From assembly GCA_045541875.1 (NCBI GenBank), contig JAZQJX010000074.1, positions 19,990 to 83,989 on the forward strand: a stretch of 64,000 bases of DNA. The letters are read 5' to 3'. Numbering within the stretch: the first letter of the stretch is position 1; every line of letters starts with the position of its first letter. A program made the position numbers and the translations under genes. The notes under the pieces were generated by a model that saw nothing but the letters and a program-made list of their open reading frames with translations, was not told where the DNA came from and did not search any database. Below, piece by piece: positions 1 through 7,857 of this stretch. The DNA comes from RGIG1828 sp045541875 (GTDB lineage Bacteria; Bacillota; Clostridia; UMGS1810).

Positions 1-898
1 GTATTTTTCCGAGTTTCTTTTTTTTCATCATTTTATAAAAATATCCTGAAAAAACAGATGCAATACAACCGCATCCGCTTCCTCCTGCATCAACTTTCTG
101 AGCGTCTTTGTCAAATATCATACTTCCGCAGTCAAGATGTTTTTTTCTGATGTCATATCCCTCTTTTTTCATAAGTTCAAGCAAAATATCAGTTCCCACA
201 TATGCAAGGTCACCTGTGACAATGCAGTCATAATCGTCACAGTCCGTATTTGTTGATTTAAAGTGTGAAAGAAGTGTGTCTGCACATGATGGTGCCATTG
301 CCGCTCCCATGTTGTTGGCATCTGTAACACCCAGGTCAACTATTTTTCCGACAGTAACTTTTGAAATTTGTATGTCAGTTTCTTTTTGAGATATAATAAC
401 ACACCCCGAACCCGTAACTGTCCACTGGGATGTGGGAGTTCTCACTTCTCCGTATTCAAGGGGGAATCTGTATTGCTTTTGAGAGGAACAAAAATGACTC
501 GAAGTAATTGCTCCAACTGATTTTGCATACCCCGCACCCACGCACATGGCACCAAGACATATTCCCTCAACAAATGTCGAACACGCTCCATACAGCCCGA
601 AAAGAGGAATGTCAAAGGATTTAAGACCAAAAGAACTTGCCATACACTGGTTCAGAAGGTCGCCTGCAAAAATCACATCCAGATCTTCAGAGGTTTTTTT
701 GCAGGATGTAAGAGCACCTGAAAGAGTATTTTTAATCATACAACTTTCCGCTTCTTCCCATGTCTTTTGCCCTAAAAGGTCGTCAGAGTAGTGTGCATCA
801 AAGTACTTTGAAAGAGGTCCTTCACTTTCTTTTGAACCAACTGATGAAAAAGCACTTTCAATGTATGCTCCGTTAATTTCGATTGTCTGATTTCTCAT
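1..898 (-). CDS. spoVAD: Stage V sporulation protein AD, 3' end outside window
   Basis: The minus-strand frame opens at an ATG (896-898) and stays open for about 299 codons to the left edge, so the C-terminus is missing. SpoVAD has a thiolase-like fold and is part of the SpoVA channel in the inner spore membrane that moves Ca-dipicolinic acid into the forespore and releases it at germination. The frame is Gly- and Cys-rich and carries the family's thiolase-like stretches (GACSTFVEG, VTGSGCVII, IVTGDLAYVGTD). It starts 12 bp after the spoVAC stop, which fits one operon; spoVAE would be expected just outside the window. The family call is from memory of the sequence pattern. Confidence 0.93.
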   Translation of the reverse strand, partial: MRNQTIEINGAYIESAFSSVGSKESEGPLSKYFDAHYSDDLLGQKTWEEAESCMIKNTLSGALTSCKKTSEDLDVIFAGDLLNQCMASSFGLKSFDIPLFGLYGACSTFVEGICLGAMCVGAGYAKSVGAITSSHFCSSQKQYRFPLEYGEVRTPTSQWTVTGSGCVIISQKETDIQISKVTVGKIVDLGVTDANNMGAAMAPSCADTLLSHFKSTNTDCDDYDCIVTGDLAYVGTDILLELMKKEGYDIRKKHLDCGSMIFDKDAQKVDAGGSGCGCIASVFSGYFYKMMKKKKLGKI

Positions 899-910
899 TA
901 TTTCACATCC

Positions 911-1360
911 TTATATAATAGTCAAAAGATAATATACTAACCCACACACAACTGATGCAGAAATTCCATACACAATAACAGGCCCTGCAATTGTAAACAT
1001 TTTTGCACCCACACCCAGAATAAGACCTTCAGACTTGTATTCCATACTGGATGACACAATGCTGTTTGCAAATCCTGTTATAGGCACCAAAGTTCCTGCT
1101 TTGCCGATTCTTGCAATGTTGTCATAGATTCCGATGCCTGTGAGAAAAGCACCGAGAAAAATCATTGTTGATGATGTTATTGACGGTGCATCTTCTTTGT
1201 TTATTCCTGCCATTGATAATACTTCGCTGATAAATTGTCCAAGTGTGCAGATAAGTCCGCCAATAAGAAATGAAAGGCACATATCTTTCAAAAGTCTGGA
1301 TGGGGGAGATTTTTGCTTCACAAGGATACTGTAATCCTTTTGCTGTTTTTTGACATTCAT
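911..1360 (-). CDS. spoVAC: Stage V sporulation protein AC
   Basis: This 149-residue membrane protein matches the usual length of SpoVAC (about 150). After a charged N-terminus it shows about four hydrophobic segments, near residues 28-50, 62-80, 88-110 and 120-148. SpoVAC is the membrane channel component of the SpoVA system for dipicolinic acid and also acts as a mechanosensitive channel in Bacillus. An AGGATAGG-like ribosome site precedes the ATG. It leads the operon here, the clostridial spoVAC-D-E arrangement rather than the longer Bacillus spoVAA-F operon. A forespore sigma-G promoter is expected; only a poor match (TGATAT, 17 bp, CATATAT) lies upstream, so I do not annotate it. Confidence 0.93.
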   Translation of the reverse strand: MNVKKQQKDYSILVKQKSPPSRLLKDMCLSFLIGGLICTLGQFISEVLSMAGINKEDAPSITSSTMIFLGAFLTGIGIYDNIARIGKAGTLVPITGFANSIVSSSMEYKSEGLILGVGAKMFTIAGPVIVYGISASVVCGLVYYLLTII

Positions 1361-1549
1361 AATATACCTATCCTTTTTTTATGCAGAATATATGTAATTA
1401 ATATTTGTAAAATATCAAAAGATATGCTGTAAAAAAACGGCGAACAAAAAAATATATATACAAATTGCACATAAATTTGAAGTGTAAATATTATTGATTT
1501 GTCTTAAACAACCTTTTTGAAAATTTTTAAATTTTTTTCGAAAAAATTG

Positions 1550-1578
1550 TTGACAAAACCTGACCTTAGTGCTATAAT
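1550..1578 (+). promoter_or_regulatory. Sigma-A promoter of tRNA-Leu(GAG)
   Basis: TTGACA at 1550-1555 and TATAAT at 1573-1578 are separated by exactly 17 bp, both perfect consensus boxes. The tRNA begins 20 bp downstream of the -10 box, as expected for a strong stable-RNA promoter. Confidence 0.9.
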
Positions 1579-1598
1579 ATCTTTTGTTGACGCGGTAC

Positions 1599-1682
1599 GC
1601 GAGCATGCTGGAATTGGCAGACAGGCACGTTTGAGGGGCGTGTGTTTCGTACGTGTGGGTTCAAGTCCCACTGCTCGCACCA
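1599..1682 (+). tRNA. tRNA-Leu (anticodon GAG)
   Basis: This is a class II tRNA with a long variable arm. The acceptor stem pairs GCGAGCA with TGCTCGC and the CCA end is encoded (1680-1682). The D-arm has the leucine-type GGAATTGGCAGACA. The anticodon stem CACGT/GCGTG closes the loop TTGAGGG, giving anticodon GAG (codons CUC and CUU). The T-arm is GTGGG-TTCAAGT-CCCAC. It is flanked by its own promoter and terminator, so it is a single-gene unit. Confidence 0.95.
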
Positions 1683-1689
1683 ACAACGA

Positions 1690-1723
1690 AACCGCATACC
1701 GGAAGGTATGCGGTTGTTTTTTT
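1690..1723 (+). terminator. Rho-independent terminator of tRNA-Leu(GAG)
   Basis: A perfect 11-bp stem (1690-1700 with 1705-1715) with a GGAA tetraloop is followed by G and a run of T. It begins 8 bp after the tRNA. Confidence 0.92.
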
Positions 1724-1849
1724 AAAAACTATTACACTATCCAAAAAATATAAATAAAATCCTAATCCCTAATCTCTAATTACTGATTGCTAATCTCTAC
1801 GATGGCAGACAAGAAGAATTTAAAAAAAGGATAAAAATTAAATATATAT

Positions 1850-1936
1850 GCGGATATGGCGGAACTGGCAGACGCGCTAGCTTCAGGTGCTAGTTGGGGA
1901 AACTCAGTGCAGGTTCGATTCCTGTTATCCGCACTA
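1850..1936 (+). tRNA. tRNA-Leu (anticodon CAG)
   Basis: A second class II tRNA. The acceptor stem pairs GCGGATA with TATCCGC. The anticodon stem CTAGC/GCTAG closes the loop TTCAGGT, giving anticodon CAG (codon CUG). The variable arm is long and the T-arm reads GCAGG-TTCGATT-CCTGT. The 3' end reads ACTA, so unlike the upstream tRNA-Leu the CCA is not encoded and must be added enzymatically. No convincing promoter is visible immediately upstream; the neighbouring tRNA has its own terminator, so a weak local promoter is likely. Confidence 0.93.
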
Positions 1937-1990
1937 AAAACAGAAATCCGAACCTTGTACCAATTGGTAAAAGGTTCGGATTTCTGTTTT
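1937..1990 (+). terminator. Long hairpin terminator after tRNA-Leu(CAG)
   Basis: A 20-bp perfect inverted repeat (1937-1956 with 1971-1990) contains an inner palindrome TACCAATTGGTA. The right arm ends in TTTT. The perfect symmetry, with A-rich 5' and T-rich 3' ends, suggests it ends transcription from both sides, serving the tRNA and the minus-strand operon that ends at 2014. Confidence 0.85.
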
Positions 1991-2013
1991 GTGGTTTTAC
2001 CTCAAAAGTTTTG

Positions 2014-2964
2014 TCACATAACACCAAGATTTTCAAGTTCAGTTTTAATTCCGTCTCTTATTGACGCAAAATTTTCTTTTTTAAGTCCCGTAACATTCAA
2101 AACCTTTGAATTGTCTATCAGTCTGTTTAAAAGACGGTCATAGGTGAGAAGCCATTGGTTGTCTTTAAGTTTTGGCTCGATTTTTATGTATTCACAGGTA
2201 TCAATCCAGTTAAACTCTGCACCGATTAAATCTGTATATATCTCTGTGATTTCGCCCCATGTAAGATTCGGAGCGGAACTTATGGTAAAGGTTTCACCGA
2301 GTGCTTCCTTTTTAAACAGAAGATTTGCAATGATTTTACCTGTGTTTCCTGCCCAGTCAAGTCCTGCAATTTTGTCTTTTGCGCCAATTGGCACAGGAAT
2401 TGTTTTTCCTTCCTTTGCACAGTCAATAACATATGTACCCGAATGTGCAATCACATCCATGCGATACTTTGAAAAGGAAATCACCGGGCGGATAATTGTC
2501 CAGTTAATATCTCCATTATAATTTTTGATATATGCTTCATTTTTCAACTTGGAAAGGGCATAATCTTCATTTTTGAGAAAAAATTCATCATCGACGGTTT
2601 CGGGGGAAAGAACGGCAGATTCCTCTGTCAGAGGTTTTTGAGAATCGGCATAAACCCTGTATGAAGAAACGTACAAAAGATGCTCTGTGTTTTCTCTCAA
2701 AATTTTGTGGAACGGTATGTAGTCATCAGGATTTTTATAATACACAAAGTCCACAATTGCATCATAGTGATTTTTGGAAAATAAATCCTTAAGATACTCC
2801 ACCGAAGAGAAAGCCTTGTAATAGGAAAGTCTGCTATCAGACGAAACCTTATCTTCGGGACATATAATATCCACATAGCATCCCAAACCTAAAAGTTCTT
2901 TTGCCGTATATGTTCCAAGTGTTCCTCCTCCCGCTATGAGGAGGACTTTTTTATTTTCATACAT
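2014..2964 (-). CDS. NAD-dependent epimerase/dehydratase (extended SDR)
   Basis: The protein has an N-terminal Rossmann fold with the glycine motif GGGTLG (about residues 12-17) and an extended-SDR layout through about residue 230. The expected YxxxK is not clear: the region after SSYRVYADSQ fits the sugar-nucleotide epimerase family only loosely. I chose the ATG at 2964 because GGTGAG lies just upstream; in-frame GTG codons up to 2976 give four more residues. It overlaps the preceding oxidoreductase gene by 8 bp, so translation is probably coupled. It is the last gene of a four-oxidoreductase operon. The substrate is unknown, perhaps a sugar or sugar derivative. Confidence 0.8.
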   Translation of the reverse strand: MYENKKVLLIAGGGTLGTYTAKELLGLGCYVDIICPEDKVSSDSRLSYYKAFSSVEYLKDLFSKNHYDAIVDFVYYKNPDDYIPFHKILRENTEHLLYVSSYRVYADSQKPLTEESAVLSPETVDDEFFLKNEDYALSKLKNEAYIKNYNGDINWTIIRPVISFSKYRMDVIAHSGTYVIDCAKEGKTIPVPIGAKDKIAGLDWAGNTGKIIANLLFKKEALGETFTISSAPNLTWGEITEIYTDLIGAEFNWIDTCEYIKIEPKLKDNQWLLTYDRLLNRLIDNSKVLNVTGLKKENFASIRDGIKTELENLGVM

Positions 2965-3961
2965 TTTTCTCACCACAGGCTTTCAGAATATTTTTGTATA
3001 GGGATAGTTCGTAGTCATAACTCCACGGATTTGTCTTTTCACCTCTTACCATAGCGGCAAAGGATGCAATCATGTCATCATAGCGGTCATAAACATTTGT
3101 CTGAGATGTTTCACCCTTGGTGTGCCAGAAGGTATCATCATATTTTGTCATAACTGTATACTGTCCGTCATCGGTGCAAACTTCAAAAGGCTTTAGTTCA
3201 ACAGTCCCCTTTGTTCCGGACACCACAAGTTGTCTTCGGTTGAACCCGCCTATTTCGTTTGCACTTGTTTTGGCAAAAGATACACCGTTTTCATATTCAA
3301 AAATTGCCATTCCGAAATCCTCAGATGTAACGCCGTCTGAGTCAGTGCATTTGTTTAAAGGTATGACATTTTTCGGTTCACCGCAAATCTGAAGAATAAG
3401 GTCAACAAGATGACAACCAAGGAAAAACATCATGCCGCCCGGAAAGTTTTCGAGCCACTGACGCACCTTTGGTGTGTGATTGCAGTTCATCTGAGCCTCA
3501 ACGCTGATGATTTTTCCAAGTTCCCCGTTTTTGATTCTTTCCATAAGTTCCTGCACACAGGGGTTGTATCTGTACATATATCCCGTGTGAAAAATGAGGT
3601 TGTTGTCTTTCACGGTCTGAATAAGTTTTTCAAAATCTTTAACAGACGTTCCGCCGGGTTTTTCCATATGTATCTGCTTGCCGTGTTTTGCCGCAAGTGT
3701 TGCATATTTTGTAAGATAAATTTCATCGGTTTCAATTGTTACCGCTTCAATTTCGGGATCATTTAAAACTTCCTCAAGAGAAAGTTCTTTGTAAGGCTTG
3801 AGATGCTCAAGGACAGACGGAATCCTTTCTCTCTCATTTTCGGGCATCACATATCCTGCAATGTCAAAAATGTCACTTTGTTTTGCCATACTCATAAAGA
3901 CCTGAATCGAATGGCTGTTTTCATTGAAACCTATCTGTGCTATTTTTATTTTTCTCATCAT
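2957..3961 (-). CDS. Gfo/Idh/MocA family oxidoreductase
   Basis: A 334-residue NAD(P)-dependent oxidoreductase of the glucose-fructose/inositol dehydrogenase family. The N-terminal Rossmann domain (about 1-125) contains the family motif EKPGG (near residue 100), whose lysine is catalytic in homologues. The C-terminal alpha/beta domain carries the GGMMFFLGCHLVD stretch with the typical substrate-site histidine. It usually oxidises or reduces a hydroxyl of a sugar or polyol. The start ATG overlaps the stop of the upstream gene by 4 bp (ATGA), and GGAGG of that gene's tail acts as its ribosome site. The adjacent MDR gene suggests they act on one substrate in turn; the substrate is not known. Confidence 0.88.
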   Translation of the reverse strand: MMRKIKIAQIGFNENSHSIQVFMSMAKQSDIFDIAGYVMPENERERIPSVLEHLKPYKELSLEEVLNDPEIEAVTIETDEIYLTKYATLAAKHGKQIHMEKPGGTSVKDFEKLIQTVKDNNLIFHTGYMYRYNPCVQELMERIKNGELGKIISVEAQMNCNHTPKVRQWLENFPGGMMFFLGCHLVDLILQICGEPKNVIPLNKCTDSDGVTSEDFGMAIFEYENGVSFAKTSANEIGGFNRRQLVVSGTKGTVELKPFEVCTDDGQYTVMTKYDDTFWHTKGETSQTNVYDRYDDMIASFAAMVRGEKTNPWSYDYELSLYKNILKACGEKNV

Positions 3962-4971
3962 ACATTCCTCCAGTCAAACTGAACAACAATTGGGAAATCT
4001 TTGTCTTCTATAAGTCTTTTGTAGACTGTGGGACAATCTTTGGGACTGTGTGTTTCCTTTATCAGGTCTTTAAGAGAGATTCTCTTGCTTTTGCACAGTT
4101 TCATTACGGATTTTATATCATCTCTGTGAGTGAAATATCCGGGATGTGATTCAAATTCCGGCCTTGCCATAGTGTGAGCACCAATAAGGCTTATGCCGGG
4201 AGAATGAACTTTTTTATAGTAGTCAATGGTAAAGTTTTTATCCCTTGTACATCCAAGAAGGGCAACGCGTCCGAATTTTGCCATACAGTCAAGGACGCCG
4301 TCGAGTCCTGCACCAACGCCTGTCACTTCAATTGCCACATTCGCTCCGCCATCCGTTACGGATTTGACTTTTTCCGAAAAGTTTTCTTCAAAGGGACTGA
4401 AGACAAAATCTGCTCCGGATTTTTTTGCCTCTTCTCTTCTTGATTCCACAGGATCAACTGCAATTATGGGAGCAGCCCCTGCACATCTTAAAAGTCTCAC
4501 GGCAATCTGCCCTAAAATGCCAAGCCCCATAACAATGGCAGATTCGCCGATTTCAAGACGGGTTTTTCGTATTGCCGCCAGAGGAAAAGCGGAGATAAAA
4601 CCGAGAGACGCTTCTTCAAATGAGATATCGTCATCAATTTTTATAACTCTATCACGGTTAAGTGTGTTATATTTTGAATGAACGCTCCAATACATTGCCA
4701 CTCTGTCGCCAACGGATAAATCGCTGACATTTTTGCCGACTGCCACAACTTTCCCGGAACTGCTGTATCCGCTGTATCTTGGAAAAATAACCTGTGAAAT
4801 GCCCTGTGCGGCAACGTTTGGATCACCTGTGATGTTTGCTTTCTCTGTTCCGCAACTCACCGTGCTGATGATTGTTTCAACGCACACTTCGTTTTCGCTC
4901 GGCTCTCTTTTTTCACTGTCCAAAAATTCTGCCGTGTTTATTTTGGTGAAAACTATCTGTTTATTATTCAT
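3958..4971 (-). CDS. Zinc-type (MDR) alcohol/sugar dehydrogenase-like protein
   Basis: A medium-chain dehydrogenase/reductase of 337 residues: N-terminal GroES-like domain, then a Rossmann domain with GLGILG near residue 148. The N-terminal domain has the SCGTEK motif seen in the Tdh-like branch that pairs with Gfo/Idh enzymes, and I do not see the four-cysteine structural zinc loop. The start at 4971 is supported by AGGAG 7 bp upstream; the longer frame to 5028 would overlap the preceding gene by 41 bp. It lies 16 bp downstream of the quinone-reductase-like gene and overlaps the next by 4 bp. Its role is probably redox at a sugar or cyclitol carbon; the specificity is unknown. Confidence 0.82.
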   Translation of the reverse strand: MNNKQIVFTKINTAEFLDSEKREPSENEVCVETIISTVSCGTEKANITGDPNVAAQGISQVIFPRYSGYSSSGKVVAVGKNVSDLSVGDRVAMYWSVHSKYNTLNRDRVIKIDDDISFEEASLGFISAFPLAAIRKTRLEIGESAIVMGLGILGQIAVRLLRCAGAAPIIAVDPVESRREEAKKSGADFVFSPFEENFSEKVKSVTDGGANVAIEVTGVGAGLDGVLDCMAKFGRVALLGCTRDKNFTIDYYKKVHSPGISLIGAHTMARPEFESHPGYFTHRDDIKSVMKLCKSKRISLKDLIKETHSPKDCPTVYKRLIEDKDFPIVVQFDWRNV

Positions 4972-4987
4972 AATCTTATCTCCTGAC

Positions 4988-5980
4988 TCAGTTTTCGTCG
5001 GGTATGGTGAGAATAACTTTTCCCGCACTTTTTCCTTCCTCTAAAAGAGCGTGTGCTTTTTCGGCATCGGTTATGGGCATGATTTCGTAAATTGTAGGAC
5101 GAACTTCACCTGACTCAACCTTTGGCCATATTTCTCTTACAAGATTTGAAAGAATTTCACATTTTACTTCAACAGGCTTGCTTCTGAGGGTGCTTCCGAT
5201 GAGTCTTATGTTTTTAACATACATTGTACGCATATTCACAGATGATATGTCACCTGCCAGTGTTGCAATCATAATCCATCTGCATCCATATGCAACATAG
5301 GGGAAACATTCTCCCACGTTTTCGCTTCCGAGACAGTCTATGGCAAGGTTCAGAGGATGACCTGCTTCTTCCTCTCTTTTTAAAACGTCGCATAACTTTT
5401 CCTTTGATGTATTAACAACAATATCTGCATTAAGATGGCTGATTGCCTTAACTTCATCATCTGTTCTGACAGTTGTTATAACTCTCAGACCAAAGGCTTT
5501 AGCCATAGGGATAACAACACTTGCAAGACCGCTTTTTCCTGCCTGCATCAAAAAAGTTTGACCTTCCTTTGCACCGCCCTCTGTGAAAAGATTGAGATAT
5601 GCAGTTGCAAAGGCTTCAGGAAGGGCGGCAGCCTCTTCAAAAGATATGCCCTTTGGTATGGGCATAAGCATTGTGTGATGCACTGCAGCATACTCGGCAT
5701 AACCACCGCCGCCCAGAAGTGCGCACACTTTGTCGCCCACTTTCCATGAACTTTCTTTTTCTGCCTCAATGCTCATTTCCTTTATAACTCCGGAAATTTC
5801 AAGCCCCGGCCAGTCAGGACATCCGGGTGGTGGGGGATAGCACCCCTCTCTTTGCATAAGGTCAGCACGGTTAACACCTGCACAACGCACTTCCACAAGA
5901 ACTTCTCCGCATTTGAGTACAGGGTTTTCAACCTCTTTCCATATCATGTCTTTATTTGGTTCTATTACTATCGCTTTCAT
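4988..5980 (-). CDS. NADPH:quinone reductase-like MDR protein (PIG3 type)
   Basis: A 330-residue zinc-free MDR protein. The N-terminus has the quinone-reductase signature (GVNRADLMQREG, then YPPPPG at about residues 37-53) typical of the PIG3/TP53I3 subfamily. The Rossmann domain follows, with QAGKSGLAS near residue 147 where the family usually has AAAGGVG, a small deviation. These enzymes reduce quinones or enones with NADPH. It is first in the four-gene minus-strand operon and is divergent from the AraC regulator at 6086, which is the likely controller. Confidence 0.88.
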   Translation of the reverse strand: MKAIVIEPNKDMIWKEVENPVLKCGEVLVEVRCAGVNRADLMQREGCYPPPPGCPDWPGLEISGVIKEMSIEAEKESSWKVGDKVCALLGGGGYAEYAAVHHTMLMPIPKGISFEEAAALPEAFATAYLNLFTEGGAKEGQTFLMQAGKSGLASVVIPMAKAFGLRVITTVRTDDEVKAISHLNADIVVNTSKEKLCDVLKREEEAGHPLNLAIDCLGSENVGECFPYVAYGCRWIMIATLAGDISSVNMRTMYVKNIRLIGSTLRSKPVEVKCEILSNLVREIWPKVESGEVRPTIYEIMPITDAEKAHALLEEGKSAGKVILTIPDEN

Positions 5981-6023
5981 TAAATTTACCTCCGTCTTGT
6001 TTCTTGCTTTTACTATACCACCA

Positions 6024-6051
6024 TTGACAAAAATGGGATATATGATATAAT
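6024..6051 (+). promoter_or_regulatory. Promoter of the araC-type gene with palindrome over the -10
   Basis: TTGACA (6024-6029) and TATAAT (6046-6051) have a 16-bp spacer. A perfect palindrome TGATAT-A-ATATCA (6043-6055) covers the -10 box and could be an operator or chance AT-rich symmetry. It lies in the 105-bp divergent region shared with the minus-strand oxidoreductase operon. Confidence 0.75.
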
Positions 6052-6085
6052 ATCAAAAAACAAAACTATTCTATCGGGTGATATT

Positions 6086-6877
6086 ATGGAAGCCATTACT
6101 TTTTTCAAAGTTGACAAATATGAATACACCAAAACTCACATCTTTGATGTGAGTACATCACCAAGACCTCATTTTTGTATGGGACTTTTGCTTGAGGGAA
6201 GTGCAGATATAACAGACAGTGAAAACGGGAATCACATACAACTTGAAAAAGGCGATATCATCTTTGTTCCCATAAATTCAACCTACGTTTCAAAGTGGGT
6301 GGCGAGTCCCTGTGCAACATATATCAGTCTTCATTTTATCCTTGAAATCCCAAGTCCCTTTTCAAGACAGCACAGTTTCAGGATTCAAAAGGTCAGTTGC
6401 GGAGAAAAATTTGAGAAAATAAGGGATAATTATGAGTTTATTCTTAATAACTATGAAAATGATTATCCGGGCGAACTATCTTCAATGTCAAAGTTTTATG
6501 AAATATTGTCCGATGTCTATCCAAATCTTGATGCAAAAAAAGAAACCGTATTAAATGACAGGATTATGCCTGCAGTAAACTATATAGAAAGAAACTATTC
6601 AGAAGATGTAAGTGTTGATTTTCTTGCGGGACTTTGCAATATGAGCACCTCAAGATTTTTTCCCAACTTCAAAAAACATATGGGAGAGACACCTGTTGAA
6701 TATATTAATGATGTAAGAGTTGGCAAGGCGATAACTCTTATGTATGATAATAATCTTTCCATAGAGCAGATAAGTGAAATGGCAGGTTTTAAATCTTCCA
6801 TATATTTCCGCAAGGTTTTTAAGAAGAAGACAGGTAAAACCCCAACTCAATATAAGAAGACTTCAATGGAACTGTAA
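6086..6877 (+). CDS. AraC family transcriptional regulator
   Basis: A 263-residue regulator with an N-terminal cupin-like sensor domain (about 1-140, with the LEKGDIIFVP strand typical of ligand-binding AraC proteins) and a C-terminal double helix-turn-helix (about 160-260). The second helix-turn-helix has the signature spacing IEQISEMAGFKSSIYFRKVF-x-K-x-G-x-TP. Proteins of this type usually activate sugar or secondary metabolite genes on binding a small ligand. The divergent placement makes the oxidoreductase operon at 2014-5980 the prime target; the downstream amidohydrolase at 7061 has its own promoter. Confidence 0.92.
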   Translation: MEAITFFKVDKYEYTKTHIFDVSTSPRPHFCMGLLLEGSADITDSENGNHIQLEKGDIIFVPINSTYVSKWVASPCATYISLHFILEIPSPFSRQHSFRIQKVSCGEKFEKIRDNYEFILNNYENDYPGELSSMSKFYEILSDVYPNLDAKKETVLNDRIMPAVNYIERNYSEDVSVDFLAGLCNMSTSRFFPNFKKHMGETPVEYINDVRVGKAITLMYDNNLSIEQISEMAGFKSSIYFRKVFKKKTGKTPTQYKKTSMEL

Positions 6878-6991
6878 GAATCTGTCTTGTATATTTAGGA
6901 ATTTGCAGAATTTTTCTTGTGCAAAATATATTAAATATATCCGTGAGATTTTGGTTTTACAAAAAAAGGTCACGAAATCCCGGAGGCCTTG

Positions 6992-7020
6992 TTGAAATAG
7001 ATTTTTTGATGTGATATAGT
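6992..7020 (+). promoter_or_regulatory. Promoter of the amidohydrolase-hemW unit
   Basis: TTGAAA (6992-6997) and TATAGT (7015-7020) are 17 bp apart, upstream of the start at 7061. Confidence 0.65.
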
Positions 7021-7060
7021 TTTAATAAGGTAACAAATTGATACAGTCAGGGTGATACAT

Positions 7061-7846
7061 ATGGAATACAAAGTAATAGACGTACACACTCACATCTGGC
7101 CTGAAAAACTTGCAGACCGTGCGGTCAGACACGTTGGTGACTATTATAGTTATGATATGCACGGGAAAGGCACAATGGCAGATCTTGTAGAAAGTACCAA
7201 AGAGGCAGGAGTTGAAAAATTTGTAATTCACTCATCTGCTTTAAAATCATCTCAGGTTGAGGATGTGAATAATGCCACTGCATCTCACATAACAGAAAAC
7301 ATTGCAGGTTTTGGCACCCTTCATCCGGAATATGAAGACTTTGAAAAGGAAATTGACAGAATCGTTTCCCTTGGCTTGAAAGGAATTAAACTTCATCCGG
7401 ATTTTCAGTTTTTCAATATTGATGACAGAAGAATGTATGGTGCATATGAAATTTTAAGAGACAAAAAACTTCCCATTCTCTTTCATATGGGAGATGTTAA
7501 ATACGATTATTCATCTGCCGTAAGACTTATAAAAGTTATGCAGGATTTTCCCGGCATTGTAGTCATCGGTGCACATCTGGGCGGTCACCTCAAATGGGAG
7601 CAGACGGAAGAATATCTCATCGGAAAAGATTTATTTATGGACTGCTCAAGCACATCAAGAAAACTTTCACCCGAAAGAATAAAATCCATAATCAGCCGTC
7701 ACGGCACAGAAAAGATTCTTTTTGGCACAGACTATCCAATAGAAAGACACAAAGAGGGAATAGAGAACTTTTTGTCTTTGGGATTTACAAGGGAAGAAAA
7801 CGAAAGAATACTTTATAACAATGCATATAACCTGATTTTCAAATAG
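7061..7846 (+). CDS. Amidohydrolase-family TIM-barrel hydrolase
   Basis: A 261-residue member of the metal-dependent amidohydrolase (amidohydrolase 2, COG2159-like) superfamily. The metal ligands are in place: HTH at residues 9-11 (DVHTHIW), the KLHPDFQ strand, HMGD, the GAHLGG strand and the final GTDYP aspartate. Enzymes of this branch hydrolyse or decarboxylate small cyclic acids. The ATG at 7061 is preferred over GTG 7052 because AGGGTGA sits 5-6 bp upstream. It ends 11 bp before hemW, so the two are probably co-transcribed, although no metabolic link is apparent. It may belong to the same pathway as the amidohydrolases at 21666 and 22453. Confidence 0.85.
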   Translation: MEYKVIDVHTHIWPEKLADRAVRHVGDYYSYDMHGKGTMADLVESTKEAGVEKFVIHSSALKSSQVEDVNNATASHITENIAGFGTLHPEYEDFEKEIDRIVSLGLKGIKLHPDFQFFNIDDRRMYGAYEILRDKKLPILFHMGDVKYDYSSAVRLIKVMQDFPGIVVIGAHLGGHLKWEQTEEYLIGKDLFMDCSSTSRKLSPERIKSIISRHGTEKILFGTDYPIERHKEGIENFLSLGFTREENERILYNNAYNLIFK

Positions 7847-7857
7847 GGGATGATTGT

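Noticed and set aside
1361..1420. Sigma-G promoter for spoVAC
   Set aside because: Only a weak match (TGATAT, 17 bp, CATATAT) in an AT-rich region; insufficient to annotate.
1599..1936. tRNA genes as integration sites of a mobile element
   Set aside because: No integrase, attachment-site repeat or phage gene is seen next to either tRNA-Leu or the tRNA-Thr.
1856..2143. 95-codon frame starting inside tRNA-Leu(CAG)
   Set aside because: Overlaps a tRNA and its terminator; no coding evidence.
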